This document shows, one piece after another, positions 6,126-6,977 of a DNA stretch of 6,977 nucleotides (the stretch's first letter is position 1; every line of letters starts with the position of its first letter). The stretch is taken from contig CAMBSR010000118.1 of assembly GCA_945870475.1 (NCBI GenBank), positions 1 to 6,977 of the forward strand. Direction: 5' to 3'. Source of the stretch: Phycisphaera mikurensis NBRC 102666. GTDB lineage: Bacteria; Planctomycetota; Phycisphaerae; Phycisphaerales; SM1A02. Position numbers and translations under genes: made by a program. The notes below the pieces were generated by a model, which was not told where the DNA came from, searched no databases, and was given only the letters and a program-made list of their open reading frames with translations.

Positions 6126-6977
6126 ATGAAGCCATATCCACGCACGCTGAACGGCGCGAAGGTGACGGTGATGGGGCTCGGGCAGTTCGGCGGCGGGCTG
6201 GGGGTCACGCGCTGGCTGGTGGAGCGCGGCGCGCGCGTGCTGCTCACCGACCGCGATCCCGCGGAGAAACTCACGAAGCCGCTGGCGGAGCTCGAGGCGC
6301 ACGTGGCCTCCGGCGCGGTCTCGCTGCGGCTGGGCGCGCACGAGGAGCAGGACTTCGCCGACGCCGACCTGGTGGTGGCGAACCCCGCGGTGCCGCTGCC
6401 CTGGGACAACCGCTTCCTGCGCGCGGCCACTGCGGCGGGAACCCCTGTCACCACCGAGATCCGCCTGGCGATCGACGGCCTCGACCGCGAGCGCACGCTC
6501 GGCGTCACGGGCAGCGCCGGCAAGAGCAGCACGTCGAGCATGATTGCGCTCGTTCTCGCGGGAGACGGGCGCAAGGCGCGGCTGGGCGGGAACATCGGCG
6601 GCTCGCTCCTGGGTTCGCCCGGCGAGCCCGGCGAGTGGACGGTGCTCGAACTCTCGAGCGCCATGCTCTGGTGGCTTTCCGAGGGCGCGGCGATGGCCGG
6701 CCTGCCGGCGTGGGCACCGCGCGTCTCGGTGCTCACCAACCTGGCGGCCAACCACGTGGACTGGCACGGCTCGTTCGCGCACTACGTGCAGAGCAAGGCG
6801 GGAATCCGCGCGGGCCAGCGCCCGGGCGACGCGTTCGTCTCGCTCTTTGCGCAGGAGCAGCCCGAGGCCGCGGCCGAGGTGGCACGTGCGGCGGGCAGCG
6901 CGTGGTGGGAGCGCGCGGCGCTGCCTGCGGCCGCGGAGCTGGAGGCGCTCCTTGCATCGATCGACATGCCGGAGGTG
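6126..6977 (+). CDS. murD: UDP-N-acetylmuramoyl-L-alanine--D-glutamate ligase (MurD), 3' truncated
   Basis: The first 284 residues of an ATP-dependent cytoplasmic Mur ligase that adds D-glutamate to UDP-MurNAc-L-Ala in peptidoglycan precursor synthesis; full-length enzymes are about 440-500 aa. The N-terminal Rossmann-like domain shows GLGQFGGG (17-24) and LTDRDP; NPAVPLPWD (86-94) corresponds to the usual 'SPGVP' region. The central domain has the ATP P-loop GVTGSAGKSST (126-136), GGNIG (154-158), ELSS (175-178), NLAANHVDWHG (205-215) and SKAGI with K224, the position of the carbamylated lysine in the family. The metal-binding Glu175 and His210 are kept. The P-loop has SA where TN is usual, and the usual DH before the metal His is NH here. 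ATG 6126 places the GLG motif at the family's normal distance; an in-frame ATG at 6081 would add 15 charged residues. The C-terminal domain is beyond the window. Confidence 0.92.
   Translation, partial: MKPYPRTLNGAKVTVMGLGQFGGGLGVTRWLVERGARVLLTDRDPAEKLTKPLAELEAHVASGAVSLRLGAHEEQDFADADLVVANPAVPLPWDNRFLRAATAAGTPVTTEIRLAIDGLDRERTLGVTGSAGKSSTSSMIALVLAGDGRKARLGGNIGGSLLGSPGEPGEWTVLELSSAMLWWLSEGAAMAGLPAWAPRVSVLTNLAANHVDWHGSFAHYVQSKAGIRAGQRPGDAFVSLFAQEQPEAAAEVARAAGSAWWERAALPAAAELEALLASIDMPEV

Noticed and set aside
5096..6751. A 551-codon open frame on the minus strand over mlaF and murD
   Set aside because: It is antisense on the same triplets as mlaF, with a His/Arg/Ala-rich product and no recognisable domain. 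It is the same codon-usage artefact.

Overview
The window is high-GC DNA (roughly two thirds G+C by eye) with every supported gene on the + strand. It most resembles a planctomycete of the Phycisphaerae type. This rests on a secreted protein ending in a 'PAPG...LLG...RRRRA' sorting-like tail, two secreted proteins ending in dockerin-like 'DxDxNGxVDGADLG' repeats, and generally weak Shine-Dalgarno signals. The taxon is an inference from these signatures; there is no marker gene for it here.

Layout. (1) 1-450 is the 3' end of a secreted protein with a PEP-CTERM-like C-terminus, closed by a strong intrinsic terminator at 495-530. (2) 531-810 is a gene-poor leader. (3) 811-2220 and 2335-3729 are a tandem pair of paralogous secreted proteins (469 and 464 aa) of unknown function. 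Both have a signal peptide, a conserved Cys-rich core and two dockerin-type repeats at the C-terminus. A hairpin terminator at 2244-2278 separates them. (4) 3752-4492 and 4489-5187 are two small membrane proteins of the same DUF4190-like build, overlapping by ATGA. (5) 5135-6064 is an MlaF-type ABC transporter ATPase, whose start probably lies inside the preceding gene. (6) 6126-6977 is the 5' part of murD, running off the window.

How they fit together. The first half is a block of exported or surface proteins, each apparently its own transcription unit. The second half, from about 3752, looks like one co-directional operon of envelope functions. It holds two membrane proteins of unknown role, the ATPase of a lipid-type ABC importer/exporter without its permease or substrate-binding partners nearby, and the peptidoglycan-precursor ligase MurD. 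I see no RNA genes, CRISPR arrays, insertion sequences or attachment sites. The very long minus-strand open frames are by-products of GC-rich codon usage.
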